Part shown: positions 41,538-50,726 of the stretch, piece by piece
Numbering within the stretch: the first letter of the stretch is position 1
Layout: every line of letters begins with the position of its first letter
From: Oscillospiraceae bacterium
Lineage (GTDB): Bacteria; Bacillota; Clostridia; Oscillospirales; Oscillospiraceae
DNA: 64,000 nucleotides
Direction: 5' to 3'
NCBI GenBank assembly: GCA_902790375.1
Contig: CADARY010000009.1
Location: 1-64,000 of the forward strand
Made by a program: the position numbers and the translations under genes
The notes under the pieces: model-generated
The model's database searches: none
Seen by the model: only the letters and a program-made list of their open reading frames with translations
Told to the model about the DNA's origin: nothing

Positions 41538-41852
41538 ATGTCGGAAATCGGAGATTGGAGCCGGGTGATCCGGGGAGAGCTCTATGAGCGCTGGCCCAAG
41601 GACGAAAACGGACTGCCGGAGGAGCCGGTGCGCCTCGGCACGGCGGAGAACATCAATCTGTATGACGAGCTGACGGTGAACATGCTGGAGGCCTGCGGCA
41701 TTCCCTGCCTGACGCTCTATCCGGGGGACGGGAGCTTCGGCAAGCTCATCCTCGGCATCAGCGGCCAGGGCACCGACATCTATGTCCCGAAGAGCATGGC
41801 GGAGGACGCCGCCGCCCTCTGCGCTTACAAGGGCGACTACGACATGGAATAA
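41538..41852 (+). CDS. small DUF2007-like protein of unknown function
   Basis: 104 residues. The C-terminal part (VNMLEACGIPCLTLYPGDGSFGKLILGISGQGTDIYVPKSMAEDA) resembles the putative signal-transducing DUF2007 fold (compare the FGTDIYVP ending). No membrane segment. AAGGAGG precedes the ATG. It lies 31 bp before the phosphoglucomutase gene, with the same promoter. Confidence 0.7.
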   Translation: MSEIGDWSRVIRGELYERWPKDENGLPEEPVRLGTAENINLYDELTVNMLEACGIPCLTLYPGDGSFGKLILGISGQGTDIYVPKSMAEDAAALCAYKGDYDME

Positions 41853-41883
41853 AAACGGACAAGCCGAAAGAAAGGAGATCACG

Positions 41884-43614
41884 ATGTCAAAACCATACAA
41901 GGAAGAATACGAGCACTGGCTCAACAGCCCCGCGCTCAGCGAGGCGGAATGGGAGGAGCTCAACGCCATCCGGGGCGATGAGAAGGAGATCGAGAGCCGC
42001 TTCTATGCCCCGCTGGGGTTCGGCACCGCGGGCCTGCGCGGCACGATGAAGCTTGGCCTGCACCACATGAACATCCATGTGATCCGCCACGCCACCCAGG
42101 CCTTCGCCAACGTCATTTCCGCCGAGGGTGAGGAGGCAAAGCGCCGCGGCATCATCATCGACTACGACTGCCGTATAAACGGCGCGCTCTTTGCCAGGGA
42201 GGCCGCCTGCGTCATGGCGGCCAACGGCATCCACGTGCGCCTGTTCGATTCGCTGCGCCCCACGCCGGAGCTGAGCTTCGCCGTGCGTTACTACGGAGCC
42301 ACCGCCGGGCTCAACATCACCGCCAGCCACAACCCCAGGGAGTATAACGGCTACAAGGTCTACTGGTCCGACGGGGCCCAGCTCCCCCCCCAGAAGGCGG
42401 ACGCCATCGCCAGACAGATGGAGGCCATCGACATCTTCAACGGCTTCAAGACCTGCGATTATGATAAGGCCCTGGCCGACGGGAAAATCGAGCTCATAGG
42501 CGAGGAGACGGACGAGGCCTTCCTTGCGCGCGTGCTGGACCAGGCCATCGACAAGGAGGTCGTCCGTGAGGTCGCCGACGATTTCAAGATCGTCTTTACG
42601 CCCTTCCACGGCTGCGGCTACAAGCTGGTCCCGGAGACGCTGCGCCGCCTCGGCATCAAGCAGCTCTACCCCGTCCCGGAGCAGATGGTCATCGACGGCT
42701 CCTTCCCCACGGTGGCAAGCCCCAACCCCGAAAATCCCGAGGGCTTTGAGCTCGCGGTGAAGCTTGCAAAGAAAGTGGGCAGCGATCTCATCATCGGCAC
42801 CGACCCGGACTCCGACCGTATCGGCACCATGGCCCGCGTGGGGGACGACTATGTCCCCATCACCGGCAACCAGCTCGGCGTGCTGCTGATCGACTATATC
42901 ATCAACGCCCGCCGGAGGACCGGCACCATGCCGAAAAACCCGGGCGTCGTGACCTCCATCGTCACCACCAACATGGCCCGCGCCGTCTGCGAGGCAAACG
43001 GCGTCCATTTTGAGGACACCTTCACCGGCTTCAAGTACATGGCCGAGCGCGTGGCCTCCTGGGAGGCTGCCGGCACCTACGTCGATCTCTTCGCCTACGA
43101 GGAGAGCTACGGCTACATGATGGGCGAGTATGTGCGCGACAAGGACGCGGTCACCGCCGCCATGATGGTGGCGGAAATGGCGGCGTACTACCACAAAAAG
43201 GGCATGACCCTGGTGGACGCGATGAACGCCCTGTATGAGAAATACGGCTGGTTCAGGGAGTACACCATGAACCTTGTCATGCCCGGGCTTGACGGGCTGC
43301 AGAAGATGAAGGCCCTGATGGAGGAGCTGCGCAATAAGCCCCCGAAGGAGATCGGCGGGCAGGAGATCCTGCGCACCCGCGACTATGCCGACGGCAGCAT
43401 CAGCGTGGCGGGCCTCGGCAAGGTGGGCTCCACGCCCTTTGCCGGCTCCAACGTCCTGTATTTCGAGCTTGCCGACGGCAGCGATTTCATCGTCCGCCCC
43501 TCCGGCACCGAGCCGAAGATCAAGATCTATCTCCTGGTGCGCGGCGGCAGCAGCGAGGAGTGCGACGCCAAGATCGAGAAATATAAAGCCTATGCGGAGA
43601 CGTTGAAGAGATGA
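41884..43614 (+). CDS. phosphoglucomutase/phosphomannomutase
   Basis: 576 residues, the long alpha-PGM type of Firmicutes. Active-site phosphoserine is Ser148 in TASHNPREYNGYKVYW; the Mg2+ loop is GTDPDSDRIG; the sugar loop is FAYEESYGYM; the phosphate-binding loop is VRPSGTEPKIKIY. Interconverts glucose-1- and glucose-6-phosphate for glycogen and envelope sugars. GAAAGGAGA precedes the ATG at 41884. Overlaps the next gene by 4 bp. Confidence 0.95.
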   Translation: MSKPYKEEYEHWLNSPALSEAEWEELNAIRGDEKEIESRFYAPLGFGTAGLRGTMKLGLHHMNIHVIRHATQAFANVISAEGEEAKRRGIIIDYDCRINGALFAREAACVMAANGIHVRLFDSLRPTPELSFAVRYYGATAGLNITASHNPREYNGYKVYWSDGAQLPPQKADAIARQMEAIDIFNGFKTCDYDKALADGKIELIGEETDEAFLARVLDQAIDKEVVREVADDFKIVFTPFHGCGYKLVPETLRRLGIKQLYPVPEQMVIDGSFPTVASPNPENPEGFELAVKLAKKVGSDLIIGTDPDSDRIGTMARVGDDYVPITGNQLGVLLIDYIINARRRTGTMPKNPGVVTSIVTTNMARAVCEANGVHFEDTFTGFKYMAERVASWEAAGTYVDLFAYEESYGYMMGEYVRDKDAVTAAMMVAEMAAYYHKKGMTLVDAMNALYEKYGWFREYTMNLVMPGLDGLQKMKALMEELRNKPPKEIGGQEILRTRDYADGSISVAGLGKVGSTPFAGSNVLYFELADGSDFIVRPSGTEPKIKIYLLVRGGSSEECDAKIEKYKAYAETLKR

Positions 43615-44153
43615 AGCTTTTGTGGCAGCTCTTTCTGGCCTTTGCCCGCGTCGGGGTCATGACCTTCGGCGGCGGCTATGCCATGATCCCCATACTGGAG
43701 CGGGAGATCGTGGACAGGCACGGCTGGGCCACGGAAGAAGAACTGATGGACTACTATGCCGTGGGCCAGTGCACCCCCGGCGTCATCGCCGTCAACACGG
43801 CGACCTTTATCGGCTATAAGACCGCCGGCACCCTCGGCGGCATCGTGGCGACCCTCGGCGTCATTTTCCCCTCGGTCGTCATCATCACGGTCATTGCCGG
43901 CATCCTCACAAGCTTTGCGGAGGTCCCTGCGGTCAGGAGCGCCTTCGCCGGCATACGCGTGTGCGTGTGCGTGCTCATTTTCAACGCCGTCCTCAAGCTC
44001 TGGAAAAAGGCGGTCGTGGATAAGGCGACGCTGGCGCTGTTTCTCGGGGTGTTCCTGCTCTCCGCGTTTTTCAGCGTCTCGCCGGTGATTTTCGTCGTCT
44101 TCTGCGCCGCGGCGGGCATCCTGCTCACCAGATGGGGGGTGCGCGGCAAATGA
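43611..44153 (+). CDS. chromate transporter family protein, first half
   Basis: 180 residues; one of the two short CHR-domain proteins that together form a transporter. Motifs FARVGVMTFGGGYAMIPILEREIV, GQCTPGVIAVNTATFIGYK and GGIVATLGVIFPSVVII, with about six hydrophobic segments. Bi-partite CHR proteins are associated with chromate export, though in gut Firmicutes the natural substrate is often unknown. Translationally coupled at both ends (4-bp overlaps). Confidence 0.92.
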   Translation: MKLLWQLFLAFARVGVMTFGGGYAMIPILEREIVDRHGWATEEELMDYYAVGQCTPGVIAVNTATFIGYKTAGTLGGIVATLGVIFPSVVIITVIAGILTSFAEVPAVRSAFAGIRVCVCVLIFNAVLKLWKKAVVDKATLALFLGVFLLSAFFSVSPVIFVVFCAAAGILLTRWGVRGK

Positions 44154-44725
44154 TCTATCTGCGCCTGTTCTTCGAGTTTTTCAAGACCGGCCTCTTCGCG
44201 GTGGGCGGCGGCATGGCGACGCTGCCGTTCCTGTACGATATCTCCACCCGCACCGGCTGGTTTACCCACGAGATGCTTGCGGACATGATCGCCGTGTCCG
44301 AGTCCACGCCCGGCCCCATCGGCGTCAATATGGCGACCTATGTGGGCTATGTCACCGCCGGCATCCCCGGCGCGGTCACGGCCACGCTCGGGCTCGTGAC
44401 GCCGAGCGTCGTCATCATCCTGCTCATCGCCAGGGCCCTCAGGGCCTTCCGCGAAAACCCCCTCGTGGAGGCGGGCTTCTACGGCCTGCGCCCCTGCTCG
44501 GTGGGCCTGATCGCGGCGGCGGGCCTGCTTGTGGTGAAGCTCGCCCTCTTTAACCCCGCCCTCTACGCTGCGAGCGGGAAGCTTTCGGAGCTCTTCAACT
44601 GGAAGGCGATCCTGCTTGCCGCCGTGCTGCTCGTCTGCACACGGTATGTAAAAAAGCTCAAGGGCCTGCATCCCATCGTCTTCATCCTCGCCTCCGCCGT
44701 GGTCGGCGTCGTCTTCTCGTTTTAA
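44150..44725 (+). CDS. chromate transporter family protein, second half
   Basis: 191 residues, CHR domain: FFKTGLFAVGGGMATLPFL, SESTPGPIGVNMATYVGY, GAVTATLGLVTPSVVIIL. Pairs with the previous gene, with which it overlaps by 4 bp (ATGA); a GGGGGG-rich binding site lies upstream. Ends next to the stop of the oppositely oriented ylbJ gene (overlap of 4 bp). Confidence 0.92.
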   Translation: MIYLRLFFEFFKTGLFAVGGGMATLPFLYDISTRTGWFTHEMLADMIAVSESTPGPIGVNMATYVGYVTAGIPGAVTATLGLVTPSVVIILLIARALRAFRENPLVEAGFYGLRPCSVGLIAAAGLLVVKLALFNPALYAASGKLSELFNWKAILLAAVLLVCTRYVKKLKGLHPIVFILASAVVGVVFSF

Positions 44726-45699
44726 GATACCCACGCCCACGCGATAGATGCCATCACGGCCGCAAAGCCCGCGCTCAACAGGCGCCCTGTCATGTGCAGG
44801 GCGCCTTTTACCTTGCTGCCGCGCAGAACGCCCAGGGTCTGAAAATGCACCGACAGGCCGCCCCAGCCGAGCAGGAACGCCGCGAGGGCAAAGCTCTCCC
44901 GGCAGGGCCTCAGCCCCTGCAGGGCCGCCGCGCCGCTGCCGAGCTCAAAGAAGCCCGTGAGCATGGCGCGCACGAAGCGCGGCTCAAAGCCAAGGCGCGC
45001 GGCGATCGCTCCGCTGAGCGCCGTGAGCGTCCCGCGCCCGTCCAGCACCGCGAGCAGCACCGTGAAGCACAGGGCGAAGCCGCACACGCTCAGCATCGCC
45101 GTGATTGCCTGCCGCACCGACTCCACCAGCGCGAGGGCGGGATCCGCGCTCTCCACAAGGACGGGCTGGATCTCCCCGCAGGGCCGCCGCCCGCGAAAGA
45201 GAAGCCCCGTCAGCACGGCGGCGAGGACGTGGATGAGGTAGAGCAGCAGCCCCGCCTTCACCGAACCGAAGACGCCGACGCCTACCGCGCCCACGATAAA
45301 GGCGGGGCCGGAGTTGTTGCAGAAGGCGAGCAGGCGCTCGGCCTCCCGGGGGGAGACGCTGCCCTGGCGCGCCATGTCCCCGATGTAGGCCGCCCCTGCG
45401 GGATAGCCGCCGGTGAGGCCAATGAGCAGGGCCGAGGCACCCGCGCCGCTCACGCCGAAAAGGCGCATCGCCGCCGGGGCCAGCAGACGCCCCAGAAGCC
45501 CCGGCAGGCCCAGGCGGTTCAAAAAGCCCGACAGCACGAAGAAGGGGAAGAGCGAGGGGATCAGCAGCCGCGCGCAGACCGCAAGCCCCTCCCGGCAGGC
45601 GTCGGCCGCGCGCGGGGCGTGGGTCACCAGCGCCGCGAGCAGGGCCAGTCCCGCGATCAGAGCCGGGGCGCGCCTTGCGCCGTTTTGCGTTTGTTCCAT
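44722..45699 (-). CDS. ylbJ: sporulation integral membrane protein YlbJ-like
   Basis: 325 residues. Nucleoside-recognition/Gate-type membrane protein: an N-terminal helix, ARLLIPSLFPFFVLSGFLNRLGL, a glycine-rich LLIGLTGGYPAGAAYIGDM and FCNNSGPAFIVGAVGVGVFG. YlbJ is needed for spore cortex formation in Bacillus under sigma-E. The start at 45699 has GGAGG before it. It is divergent from yqfC with about 78 bp between starts, so the two sporulation units may share a control region. Confidence 0.85.
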   Translation of the reverse strand: MEQTQNGARRAPALIAGLALLAALVTHAPRAADACREGLAVCARLLIPSLFPFFVLSGFLNRLGLPGLLGRLLAPAAMRLFGVSGAGASALLIGLTGGYPAGAAYIGDMARQGSVSPREAERLLAFCNNSGPAFIVGAVGVGVFGSVKAGLLLYLIHVLAAVLTGLLFRGRRPCGEIQPVLVESADPALALVESVRQAITAMLSVCGFALCFTVLLAVLDGRGTLTALSGAIAARLGFEPRFVRAMLTGFFELGSGAAALQGLRPCRESFALAAFLLGWGGLSVHFQTLGVLRGSKVKGALHMTGRLLSAGFAAVMASIAWAWVS

Positions 45700-45777
45700 G
45701 GCAGAGCCTCCTTGTCCCACGAATGGTATCAAGCTATGCCGGAGCGCATAAGCTTATACCAAAACGGAGGAAGCGAG

Positions 45778-46059
45778 GTGCTGCGTGTGAAGACAGCCGG
45801 AGAGCTGCCCGCCGCCCTGTGCGAACGCCTCAAGCTGCCGGAGGAGCTTTTCCCCGGCGGGGGCAGGCTCACCCTCAGCGGGGGCAGGCAGGCGCTGGTC
45901 GAGGGGCAGCGGGGAATCCTGGAGTACACGCCCGGGCGCATTGTCGTGAGCTTCGGGCGGGAAAAGCTCAGCCTCCAGGGCGAGGGGCTGAAGGTGCAGG
46001 CCATGAACGCGGGGGAGCTGCTGATCACCGGCAGGATCCGCGCGGCGGAGTGGGGGTGA
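45778..46059 (+). CDS. yqfC: sporulation protein YqfC
   Basis: 93 residues from a GTG at 45778, with CGGAGG seven bases before, matching the family length. Motifs: LPEELFPGGGRLTLSGGRQALVEGQRGILEYTPGRIVVS and LKVQAMNAGELLITGRI. A sigma-E regulated forespore-envelope protein in Bacillus. Directly followed by yqfD, as in other spore-formers. The long frame beginning at 44794 is antisense to ylbJ and not the gene. Confidence 0.88.
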   Translation: MLRVKTAGELPAALCERLKLPEELFPGGGRLTLSGGRQALVEGQRGILEYTPGRIVVSFGREKLSLQGEGLKVQAMNAGELLITGRIRAAEWG

Positions 46060-46064
46060 GCGGG

Positions 46065-47225
46065 ATGCGCATCAGCGATTGGTTTCGCGGCACGGCGGAG
46101 GTCGAGCTCTTCGGCGCCTTTCCGGCGGGGGTACTCAACGCCGCGGCGGCGGAGGGCCTCAGGCTCTGGGACGTGGAGAGCCGGGATGAGAACACCCTGC
46201 GCCTGCATGCCGAGGAGGCGGGGCTTGCAGCGCTCAGGCGGCTTGCGGACAAGAGCGCCTGCGAAATGCGTATCCTTCGGCGCGGCGGGGGCCGGGGCGC
46301 GCGGCGGCGTCTCCTGCGCAGGCCCGCGCTTTTGCTCGGCGCGGCGCTCATGGCGGGGCTCCTGCCGCTCTCGTCCCTCTTCGTCTGGGATGTCCGGGTG
46401 CAGGGCGCCGAAAGGCTCAGCCGCGCCGAGGTGCTGCGCGCGCTGGAGGACTGCGGCTTCGGCGTCGGGAGCTTCTGGCCGGGGCGGAACACGGATCTCC
46501 TGTGCAGCGAGGTGATGCTGCGCCTGCCCGATATCGCCTGGATGACCGTGAACGTCAGCGGCTCGCGGGCCGTGGTGGCGGTGGCGGAGCGGACGGAGAA
46601 GCCCCTGATGTACGACAGCGCGCGCCCGGCGGATCTCGTCGCCGCGCGGGACGGCCTTGTGCGCCGCGTGAACGCCCTCGCGGGCAGGGCCGCGGTGCGG
46701 GAGGGGGAGATCGTGACCGCCGGGCAGGTTCTCGTCAGCGGCACGCTGGAGAGCCCTGCGGGAGGCGCACAGCAGGTGCGCGCCCGGGGCGCCGTCATGG
46801 CGGAGACCTGGGTGGAGCGCAGCGCCCTGTGTCCGGCGCGGGAGCAGCTCAAGACGCCCTCCGGCATCCCGCGCAGCCGCTTCGCCCTGGTGCTGGGAAA
46901 AAAGCGGGTGAATTTGTATATTGACAGTGGAAAAACTATTGACGGATGTGATAAAATAGTCTCGGAGTATACCCTCGGGCTGCAGGGGCTCTTTTCCACG
47001 CCGCTGCGCCTCGTGCGCGAGCGCTTTGTCCCCTATGAGACCCGGCCCGGAGACGACTATGATCCGGGGCGGACGGGGCGGCAGCTCTATGCCCGCCTGG
47101 AGGAAAGCACCGAGGGGCAGATCCTCTCCTATACCCTCACGCCCGGCAGGCGCGGGGAAGCGCATGTGCTCACGCTGCGGGCACACTGCTTAGAGAACAT
47201 CGCCCGGCTGCGGGAATACGGCTGA
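46065..47225 (+). CDS. yqfD: sporulation protein YqfD
   Basis: 386 residues. A short N-terminal domain (RISDWFRGTAEVELFGAF), one transmembrane helix about residues 90-110 (ALLLGAALMAGLLPLSSLFVW), then the exported part (VQGAERLSRAEVLRALEDCGFGVGSFWPG, VAVAERTEKP, VRRVNALAGRAAVREGEIV). Together with YqfC it acts in spore formation. The ATG at 46065 is 5 bp after the yqfC stop. The long frame from 45675 covers yqfC in another phase. Confidence 0.9.
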   Translation: MRISDWFRGTAEVELFGAFPAGVLNAAAAEGLRLWDVESRDENTLRLHAEEAGLAALRRLADKSACEMRILRRGGGRGARRRLLRRPALLLGAALMAGLLPLSSLFVWDVRVQGAERLSRAEVLRALEDCGFGVGSFWPGRNTDLLCSEVMLRLPDIAWMTVNVSGSRAVVAVAERTEKPLMYDSARPADLVAARDGLVRRVNALAGRAAVREGEIVTAGQVLVSGTLESPAGGAQQVRARGAVMAETWVERSALCPAREQLKTPSGIPRSRFALVLGKKRVNLYIDSGKTIDGCDKIVSEYTLGLQGLFSTPLRLVRERFVPYETRPGDDYDPGRTGRQLYARLEESTEGQILSYTLTPGRRGEAHVLTLRAHCLENIARLREYG

Positions 47226-47246
47226 GCGTGAAAGGAAAATCCGTAC

Positions 47247-48260
47247 ATGATCGACAAAAGCATCGAAGTCGAACGCATGGAGCATGTCATCAGTGTGTTC
47301 GGCTCCTTTGACCAGAATCTGCGCATCATCGAAAACGAGCTGAGCGTCAAGGTGCTCGACCGGGACAACATGATCCACATCTGCGGCGAGGCGGAAAACG
47401 TCATGCTGGCCGAGAAGGCCATCAACGGCCTGCTGACGCTGGCCGCCAAGGGGGAGAACATCGACGCGCAGAACGTGCGCTATATCCTCAAGCTCGTCTC
47501 CGAGGGGAAGGAGACCAAGATCAGCGAGCTCGCGGGGGACGTGATCTGCATCACCGCCAAGGGCAAGCCCATCAAGCCCAAGACCCTCGGCCAGAAGACC
47601 TACTGCGAGGCCATCCAGAACAACACCGTCACCCTCGGCATCGGCCCCGCCGGCACCGGCAAGACCTATCTCGCCGTGGCGGCGGCGGTGGCGGCCTTCC
47701 GGGCGGAGGAGGTCAACCGCATCATCCTGACCCGCCCCGCGGTCGAGGCGGGCGAGCGCCTGGGCTTTCTGCCCGGCGACCTGCAGAGCAAGGTGGACCC
47801 CTATCTGCGGCCCCTGTACGACGCGCTCTTTGACATGCTGGGGGCCGACACCTACCAGAAATATCTGGAGCGCGGGAATATCGAGGTCGCGCCCCTGGCC
47901 TACATGCGCGGGCGCACCCTCGACGACAGCTTCATCATCCTCGACGAGGCGCAGAACACCTCGCGCGAGCAGATGAAGATGTTCCTGACCCGCATCGGCT
48001 TCGGCTCCAAGGTGGTCATCACAGGCGACATTACCCAGATCGACCTGCCCGAGGACAAGACCAGCGGCCTCAAGGTCGCCATGCGCGTGCTCGAGGGGAT
48101 CGACGATATCGCCATCTGCACGCTCACAGGCTCGGACGTGGTGCGCCACCGCCTGGTGCAGAAGATCATCGAGGCGTATGAGGTTTACGACAAGAAGAAT
48201 CCTTCGCAGGAGAAGCCCGCGAAGAAGCTGCCGCCGAAGCGCGTGTACAGGAGAGGATAG
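47247..48260 (+). CDS. phoH: PhoH-like ATPase
   Basis: 337 residues. An N-terminal KH-like region (about 20-80), then a RecA-like ATPase: Walker A GPAGTGKT (133-140), ILTRPAVEAGERLGFLPGDL, Walker B FIILDEAQN and GDITQIDLP. PhoH proteins are RNA-associated ATPases; the conserved link with ybeY points to RNA processing. The gene starts 21 bp after yqfD and is followed 3 bp later by ybeY. Confidence 0.94.
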   Translation: MIDKSIEVERMEHVISVFGSFDQNLRIIENELSVKVLDRDNMIHICGEAENVMLAEKAINGLLTLAAKGENIDAQNVRYILKLVSEGKETKISELAGDVICITAKGKPIKPKTLGQKTYCEAIQNNTVTLGIGPAGTGKTYLAVAAAVAAFRAEEVNRIILTRPAVEAGERLGFLPGDLQSKVDPYLRPLYDALFDMLGADTYQKYLERGNIEVAPLAYMRGRTLDDSFIILDEAQNTSREQMKMFLTRIGFGSKVVITGDITQIDLPEDKTSGLKVAMRVLEGIDDIAICTLTGSDVVRHRLVQKIIEAYEVYDKKNPSQEKPAKKLPPKRVYRRG

Positions 48261-48263
48261 GCC

Positions 48264-48743
48264 ATGGAGCATGAGATAAGCGTTTCCCGGGAGAAAACCG
48301 GCCTCGGCCACCGCGAGGCGGCGGGCCTTGTCAAAAAAGCGATCCGCAGAGCCCTGGACGCGGAGGGCGTGGACCGGCCCTGCATCGTCAATGTTATGCT
48401 GACCGACGACGAGGGCATCCATGCCGTCAACCGGGAATTTCGCCAGGTGGACCGCGCGACCGACGTGCTGAGCTTTCCGTTCAACGAGCTCACGCCCGGC
48501 GCGTTCGACCCCGGCGCATGCGAGCGCGACCTTGATACCGGCGCGCTGCTGCTGGGGGACATGATGATCTCCCTTGAGCGCTGCGCGGCCCAGGGCGAGG
48601 AGTTCGGCCACGGCTTCGGCCGCGAGATCCAGTACCTCACGGTGCACTCGGTTCTGCACCTTCTGGGCTACGACCATGTGGACGAGGGCGAAATGAAGGC
48701 GCAAATGCGCGCCCGCGAAAAGGCCATCATGGGCGATGCGTAA
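48264..48743 (+). CDS. ybeY: endoribonuclease YbeY (rRNA maturation)
   Basis: 159 residues. The zinc site is HSVLHLLGYDH (His-x3-His-x5-His), and the upstream FRQVDRATDVLSFPF is characteristic. Matures 16S rRNA 3' end and takes part in ribosome quality control. Starts 3 bp after phoH. In many Firmicutes dgkA and cdd follow; here era comes next. Confidence 0.95.
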   Translation: MEHEISVSREKTGLGHREAAGLVKKAIRRALDAEGVDRPCIVNVMLTDDEGIHAVNREFRQVDRATDVLSFPFNELTPGAFDPGACERDLDTGALLLGDMMISLERCAAQGEEFGHGFGREIQYLTVHSVLHLLGYDHVDEGEMKAQMRAREKAIMGDA

Positions 48744-48773
48744 AAAACCTGCCCCCGGCATTTCGCAAAAACC

Positions 48774-48823
48774 CACACCCCATCCGTCAGCCGGCGGCTG
48801 ACAGCTCCCCTGGAGGGGGAGCC
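48774..48823. repeat. GC-rich double-hairpin intergenic element upstream of era
   Basis: GTCAGCCGGCGGCTGAC is a perfect palindrome of 17 bases and GCTCCCCTGGAGGGGGAGC forms a second hairpin next to it. The layout recalls short intergenic repeats common in gut Clostridia. Only one copy is seen in this window. Confidence 0.65.
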
Positions 48824-48849
48824 GAATATGTATAACGGGAGTTATTCAA

Positions 48850-49737
48850 ATGACAAAATCAGCCATGATTACGATCTGCGGCAGGCCCAACGCGGGCAAG
48901 TCGACCCTGACCAACGCCCTCGTGGGGGAGAAGGTGGCCATCGTTTCGCCCAAGCCCCAGACCACGCGCAACCGCATCACCGCCATCGTCGAGCGCGGGG
49001 ACACGCAGTTCGTGCTGCTGGACACCCCGGGCTTTCACAAGCCGCGCACCCGCCTCGGCGACTACATGGTGAACGTGGTGAAGGAGAGCGTGGCGGACGT
49101 GGACTGCGTGCTGCTGATGGTGGAGCCGGTTGCCGCCGTCGGGCCGCAGGAGGAGGCGCTCATCGGGCGCATCCGGGAGTCCGGCGCGCCCGCGATCCTG
49201 CTCATCAACAAGATCGACACCGTGGACAAGGCGCGGCTTCTGGAGGTCATGGCCGCCTACAGCGCGGTATATGACTTCGACGCCATCCTGCCCGTCTCCG
49301 CCAAAACCGGCGAGGGCCTGGAGGAGCTTCTGACGGAGCTTGACAGGTACGCCGTCGAGGGCCCGCACCTCTTCCCGGACGATATGATCACCGACCAGCC
49401 GGAGCGGCAGATCTGCGCGGAGCTGGTACGCGAGAAGCTCCTCAGGTGCCTTGACAAGGAGATCCCGCACGGCACCGCCATCGAGGTCACCAAATTCTCC
49501 GAGCGCGACAACGGCCTGATCGACATGGAGGTCACCATCTTCTGCGAGAAGGAGAGCCACAAGGGCATCATCATCGGCAAAAAGGGCGCCATGCTCAAGA
49601 AGATCGGGGAGCTTGCCCGCCATGATATCGAGGACTTCATGGGCACGAAGGTCAATCTCCAGACCTGGGTCAAGGTCAGGGAGAACTGGCGCGACTCCAT
49701 GGCGAGCCTCAGGAACTTCGGCTTCACCGAGCAATAA
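48850..49737 (+). CDS. era: GTPase Era
   Basis: 295 residues. GTPase domain: G1 GRPNAGKS (11-18), G2 region PQTTRNRI, G3 DTPGF, G4 NKID, G5 SAK; C-terminal KH domain with GIIIGKKGAMLKKIG. Binds the 3' end of 16S rRNA for 30S assembly. GGGAG precedes the start. Followed by the yqzL-like and recO genes, the usual order. Confidence 0.95.
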   Translation: MTKSAMITICGRPNAGKSTLTNALVGEKVAIVSPKPQTTRNRITAIVERGDTQFVLLDTPGFHKPRTRLGDYMVNVVKESVADVDCVLLMVEPVAAVGPQEEALIGRIRESGAPAILLINKIDTVDKARLLEVMAAYSAVYDFDAILPVSAKTGEGLEELLTELDRYAVEGPHLFPDDMITDQPERQICAELVREKLLRCLDKEIPHGTAIEVTKFSERDNGLIDMEVTIFCEKESHKGIIIGKKGAMLKKIGELARHDIEDFMGTKVNLQTWVKVRENWRDSMASLRNFGFTEQ

Positions 49738-49791
49738 TTCCCAGCATTTCATTTGCCGCGCCCTCGCATACTAAGAGCGAGGTGAAAAGCA

Positions 49792-49920
49792 ATGCGCGAG
49801 GATGAAATCTGGAAGGTCTTCAAAGAGACCGGCGAACCCGCGTGCTATCTGCTCTACAGGCTGATAGCGGCGGAGGACAGTATGAACGACAGACAAACCC
49901 GCGGCAGCGCCGCGGGATGA
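49792..49920 (+). CDS. YqzL-like small protein
   Basis: 42 residues (MREDEIWKVFKETGEPACY and so on). Bacillus YqzL is a similarly tiny protein (WKVFxxTGNIDTYLL) encoded between era and recO. Here IWKVFKETGEPACYLLY occupies the same place, and AGGTG lies upstream. The function is not known; the last 12 residues are not conserved in kind. Confidence 0.7.
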   Translation: MREDEIWKVFKETGEPACYLLYRLIAAEDSMNDRQTRGSAAG

Positions 49921-49937
49921 GGGACACAGGTACATAG

Positions 49938-50726
49938 ATGTTTAAAACCCTGAACGCGCTGGTGCTGCGGGAGGTACGCTACAAGGAGGCCGACCGCATC
50001 CTGACCCTCCTGACGGATACGGAGGGGAAGATCACCGCCAGGGCCCGCGGGGCTCTGCGCAAAAGCAGCCGCACCGCCGCCGCGACCCAGCAGCTGACCT
50101 GGTCGGAGATGACCCTGTTTGAAAACCGCGGCCGCTGGACGGTGAACGAGGCCGTGGTGAAGGAGGGCTTCGACGGCCTTCGCGGCGACATGGAAAAGCT
50201 CGCCCTCGGGGCCTATCTCGCCGAGTGCATCGAGGCGCTCAGCGTTGAGGATCAGCCGGAGCCGGAGCTGCTGCAGCTCGGGCTCAACAGCCTGTACGCC
50301 CTGAGCCGGGACCTGTATGCCCCGGAGAAGATCAAGGCGGCCTTTGAGATACGCAGCATGTGCCTGTCCGGCTATGCGCCGGAGCTCAATGTCTGCGCCG
50401 TCTGCGGGCGGGAGCCCGTGCGCCCGGATCTGAGCATCGACTACGGCCGCGTCTGCTGCCGGGACTGCGAGGGGATGGGGGAGCGGGTCGAGCTCGGAAA
50501 CGCGGCCTGGGCCGCCATGCGCTATCTCGCCTCGGCCCCGGCAAAGCAGCTTCTGTCCTTCGCGCTGCCGGAGGAGGATCTGCGCCGCCTGGCCCGCGCG
50601 GCGGAGCGCTATCTCCTGGCCCGCACGGAGCGCGGCTTTTCCACCCTGGACTACTGGAAGAAAATCCGAAACTACCGGCCCCCCGCGCCGAAAAACCAAG
50701 GGAGAGACACAAATGAGCTTTTTTGA
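49938..50726 (+). CDS. recO: DNA repair protein RecO
   Basis: 262 residues. N-terminal OB fold (NALVLREVRYKEADRILTLLTDTEGKI), helical middle and a zinc finger (CAVCGREP followed by CCRDC). RecO loads RecA and anneals strands in the RecFOR pathway. Its 3' end overlaps mutS2 by 14 bp, so both are co-translated. Confidence 0.94.
   Translation: MFKTLNALVLREVRYKEADRILTLLTDTEGKITARARGALRKSSRTAAATQQLTWSEMTLFENRGRWTVNEAVVKEGFDGLRGDMEKLALGAYLAECIEALSVEDQPEPELLQLGLNSLYALSRDLYAPEKIKAAFEIRSMCLSGYAPELNVCAVCGREPVRPDLSIDYGRVCCRDCEGMGERVELGNAAWAAMRYLASAPAKQLLSFALPEEDLRRLARAAERYLLARTERGFSTLDYWKKIRNYRPPAPKNQGRDTNELF

Noticed and set aside
44794..46059. 421-codon plus-strand frame ending with YqfC
   Set aside because: Only the last 93 codons are YqfC; the rest is antisense to ylbJ. 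The GTG at 45778 has a ribosome binding site.
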